Origin: an uncultured Anaerosporobacter sp.
Lineage (GTDB): Bacteria; Bacillota; Clostridia; Lachnospirales; Lachnospiraceae
Assembly: GCA_945787925.1 (NCBI GenBank)
Contig: CALZJY010000069.1
Span: forward strand, 1-8,584
Length of the DNA: 8,584 nucleotides
Reading direction: 5' to 3'
The notes below the pieces were generated by a model. That model searched no databases. It was not told the origin of the DNA and saw nothing but the letters and a program-made list of their open reading frames with translations. The position numbers and the translations under genes were made by a program. Below, one piece after another: positions 7,281 to 8,584 of the stretch (positions are counted from its first letter, which is position 1; each line of letters starts with the position of its first letter).

Positions 7281-7775
7281 ATGAATTTAATCGTAGCAGT
7301 AGATAAGAACTGGGCCATTGGCTATAAGAATGACTTATTAGTGAAAATCCCAGCAGATCAACGTTTCTTCCGTGAAGAAACAACTGGTAAAGTGGTAATC
7401 ATGGGAAGAAAGACATTAGAATCTTTCCCTCAAAAACAACCATTAAAGAACCGCAAGAACATCGTAATCACAAAGGATCGTAATTACAAGGTAAAGGATG
7501 CCGTTGTCGTTCACAGCATCGAAGAAGCGCTAAAAGAAGTAGAAGGCGTTCCAACGGAAGATGTGTATGTAATTGGTGGAGCAACGATTTATGAACAGAT
7601 GATGCAATATTGTGATGTTGCACATGTTACAAAAATCGATTATGCATACCAGGCGGATACGTTCTTCCCGAACTTAGACGAAATGCCAGAATGGCAAGTC
7701 GTTGCAGATAGTGAAGAGCAAACGTATTATGATTTAGAATACTATTTCCTTCGTTATGAACGAGTAAATAAATAA
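7281..7775 (+). CDS. Dihydrofolate reductase
   Basis: Reduces dihydrofolate to tetrahydrofolate with NADPH, restoring the cofactor consumed by ThyA just upstream. It has 164 residues, the normal length for a bacterial chromosomal enzyme (folA/dfrA type). Features: AIGYKNDL (12-19), the catalytic acid Asp26 in IPADQRFF, MGRKTLESFP (41-50, NADPH binding), the substrate-contacting Arg58 in LKNR, YVIGGATIYEQM (96-107) and ADTFFP (125-130). The usual LPW of the Met20 loop reads LLV (19-21), so the Trp that contacts folate is replaced by Val. AAAGGAG at 7268-7274 gives a 6-nt spacing to the ATG. The 11-bp gap to thyA and the terminator after this gene indicate a two-gene unit. Confidence 0.96.
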   Translation: MNLIVAVDKNWAIGYKNDLLVKIPADQRFFREETTGKVVIMGRKTLESFPQKQPLKNRKNIVITKDRNYKVKDAVVVHSIEEALKEVEGVPTEDVYVIGGATIYEQMMQYCDVAHVTKIDYAYQADTFFPNLDEMPEWQVVADSEEQTYYDLEYYFLRYERVNK

Positions 7776-7786
7776 TTAGAAAACAC

Positions 7787-7827
7787 AAAAAGCCATTTCT
7801 TTGGGAGACTAGGGAAATGGCTTTTTT
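7787..7827 (+). terminator. Rho-independent terminator after the DHFR gene
   Basis: A perfect 13-bp inverted repeat, aaaaagccatttc at 7787-7799 and gaaatggcttttt at 7814-7826, with a 14-nt loop and a T run at 7822-7827. The A run on the left arm means it could also work on the opposite strand. Confidence 0.92.
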
Positions 7828-7837
7828 CTTGCATCGA

Positions 7838-7888
7838 GGATTGCAGCGCAATCTCCGCTTTGTTCTTCTATACTTTTTTTCAAAGTAT
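7838..7888. other. Two small inverted repeats in the leader of the deacetylase gene
   Basis: attgc/gcaat (7840-7844 and 7848-7852) and atacttt/aaagtat (7870-7876 and 7882-7888, 5-nt loop) could each form a short hairpin. No convincing promoter is visible between the terminator and the gene: TATGAT at 7894-7899 lacks a good -35 partner. Function is unknown and both may be chance. Confidence 0.3.
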
Positions 7889-7931
7889 GTGCATATGATT
7901 ATAAAAAAGGTTGCGGGAGTTGAAGACAAGA

Positions 7932-8584
7932 TTGAAAAAGCGGGTAATAGGTCTTGCGATCTTTCTCGTGGTAAGCCTGGTCGTATGTTATGGGGTTAAC
8001 CTTACATCGAAAGGGTATTACAACACGGAGACCTATGGTGAATATAACAGCAGGGTAAATAAAGAGACTGGCGCAGACGCGGCAGAAACAATGAAGCGAC
8101 AGACGAAGTCGGAGGTAGTAAAGCAGCATATCGAGCAGGAGAATACGAAGGAAAAGCAGACCGATGACAGCCAGGAAAAAATCAAAAAGCAGAGAAAGAA
8201 AAAAGCCTATCTCACCTTTGACGATGGACCAAGCGATAATACGCCAAAGATTCTTGCGGCATTAAAGAAGTACAATGCGAAGGCTACTTTTTTTATGATT
8301 GGAGAGCAAATCGTTCCAGAGAAAGAGGCGTTGGTAAAGGCGATGTTGAAGGAGGGACACATCATCGGAGTACATACGTTTACCCATAACCGAAAGAAAA
8401 TGTATGCCAACAAGCAGGCATGCCTTTCAGACATTAAAAAGACTTACGAGAAGCTAGAGGAAGTCACAGGGATTAAGCCAAAGTATTATCGGTTCCCATA
8501 TGGAAGCGCGAACTGTTACATTTCAGGATATTGTAACCAGGTCATCAAGGAACTAAAGGATATGGGGCTGGATTATGTGGATTG
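7932..8584 (+). CDS. Membrane-anchored polysaccharide deacetylase, NodB family (3' partial)
   Basis: Expected to remove acetyl groups from N-acetylated sugars of peptidoglycan or another surface glycan, outside the cell. The frame has a stop at 7902-7904 and no ATG before the conserved region except 8091, which would discard the membrane anchor. The TTG at 7932 is chosen because it gives a start MKKR followed by a hydrophobic segment (~5-21), with GGGAG at 7915-7919 (12 nt spacing, rather long); TTG at 7920 is a possible alternative. A Lys/Glu/Gln-rich stalk (~50-92) leads to the NodB domain: TFDDGPS (95-101) with metal-binding Asp98, the zinc motif HTFTH (148-152) and RFPYG (187-191). The gene runs off the right edge with the last motifs missing. 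Whether it is PgdA-like (GlcNAc) or acts on another sugar cannot be decided from this fragment. Confidence 0.9.
   Translation, partial: MKKRVIGLAIFLVVSLVVCYGVNLTSKGYYNTETYGEYNSRVNKETGADAAETMKRQTKSEVVKQHIEQENTKEKQTDDSQEKIKKQRKKKAYLTFDDGPSDNTPKILAALKKYNAKATFFMIGEQIVPEKEALVKAMLKEGHIIGVHTFTHNRKKMYANKQACLSDIKKTYEKLEEVTGIKPKYYRFPYGSANCYISGYCNQVIKELKDMGLDYVD

Noticed and set aside
7817..7999. Small + strand reading frame of 60 codons
   Set aside because: It begins inside the terminator stem, has no ribosome binding site, and overlaps the start of the deacetylase in another frame.
1..8584. A wholly new multi-gene system, defence island or mobile element
   Set aside because: All genes but the TPR protein belong to known housekeeping or envelope families. 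No integrase, transposase, direct-repeat ends or repeat arrays are visible.

Overview
The window looks like chromosomal DNA of a low-to-moderate G+C anaerobic Firmicute, probably a Clostridia/Lachnospiraceae-type organism. The reasons are strong AGGAGG-type ribosome binding sites, GTG and TTG starts, A/T-rich codons, an oxygen-sensitive class III ribonucleotide reductase, a sensor-type GGDEF protein whose N-terminal remnant resembles a LacI/periplasmic-binding-protein domain, and clostridial-looking ThyA and DHFR variants. This placement is inference from gene style, not from a search. Every gene I can support is on the + strand.

Layout: (1) up to 1220, the 3' part of a diguanylate cyclase gene, cut by the left edge. 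(2) 1237-3721, a two-gene unit with a good sigma-A-type promoter: a TPR-repeat lipoprotein and the ribosome-associated GTPase HflX, 12 bp apart, closed by a hairpin terminator. (3) 3851-6358, nrdD, with its own promoter overlapped and followed by two NrdR-box-like palindromes 31 bp apart centre to centre. (4) 6360-7827, thyA and a dihydrofolate reductase gene, with a probable own promoter and a strong terminator. (5) from 7932 to the right edge, a membrane-anchored polysaccharide deacetylase read from a TTG codon and cut by the right edge.

Region 3-4 is a DNA-precursor cluster. NrdD reduces ribonucleotides to deoxyribonucleotides anaerobically, ThyA makes dTMP using methylene-tetrahydrofolate, and DHFR recycles the dihydrofolate that ThyA releases. 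The most notable protein feature is that NrdD carries a complete redoxin domain (CPNC active site) at its C-terminus, after a charged linker. This suggests a reductase with a built-in thiol reductant. The activase gene nrdG, often next to nrdD, is absent from the window.

I see no mobile elements, CRISPR arrays, tRNA or rRNA genes. I do not see an obviously new multi-gene system. The best leads are the NrdD-redoxin fusion and the tandem NrdR-like boxes in front of it.
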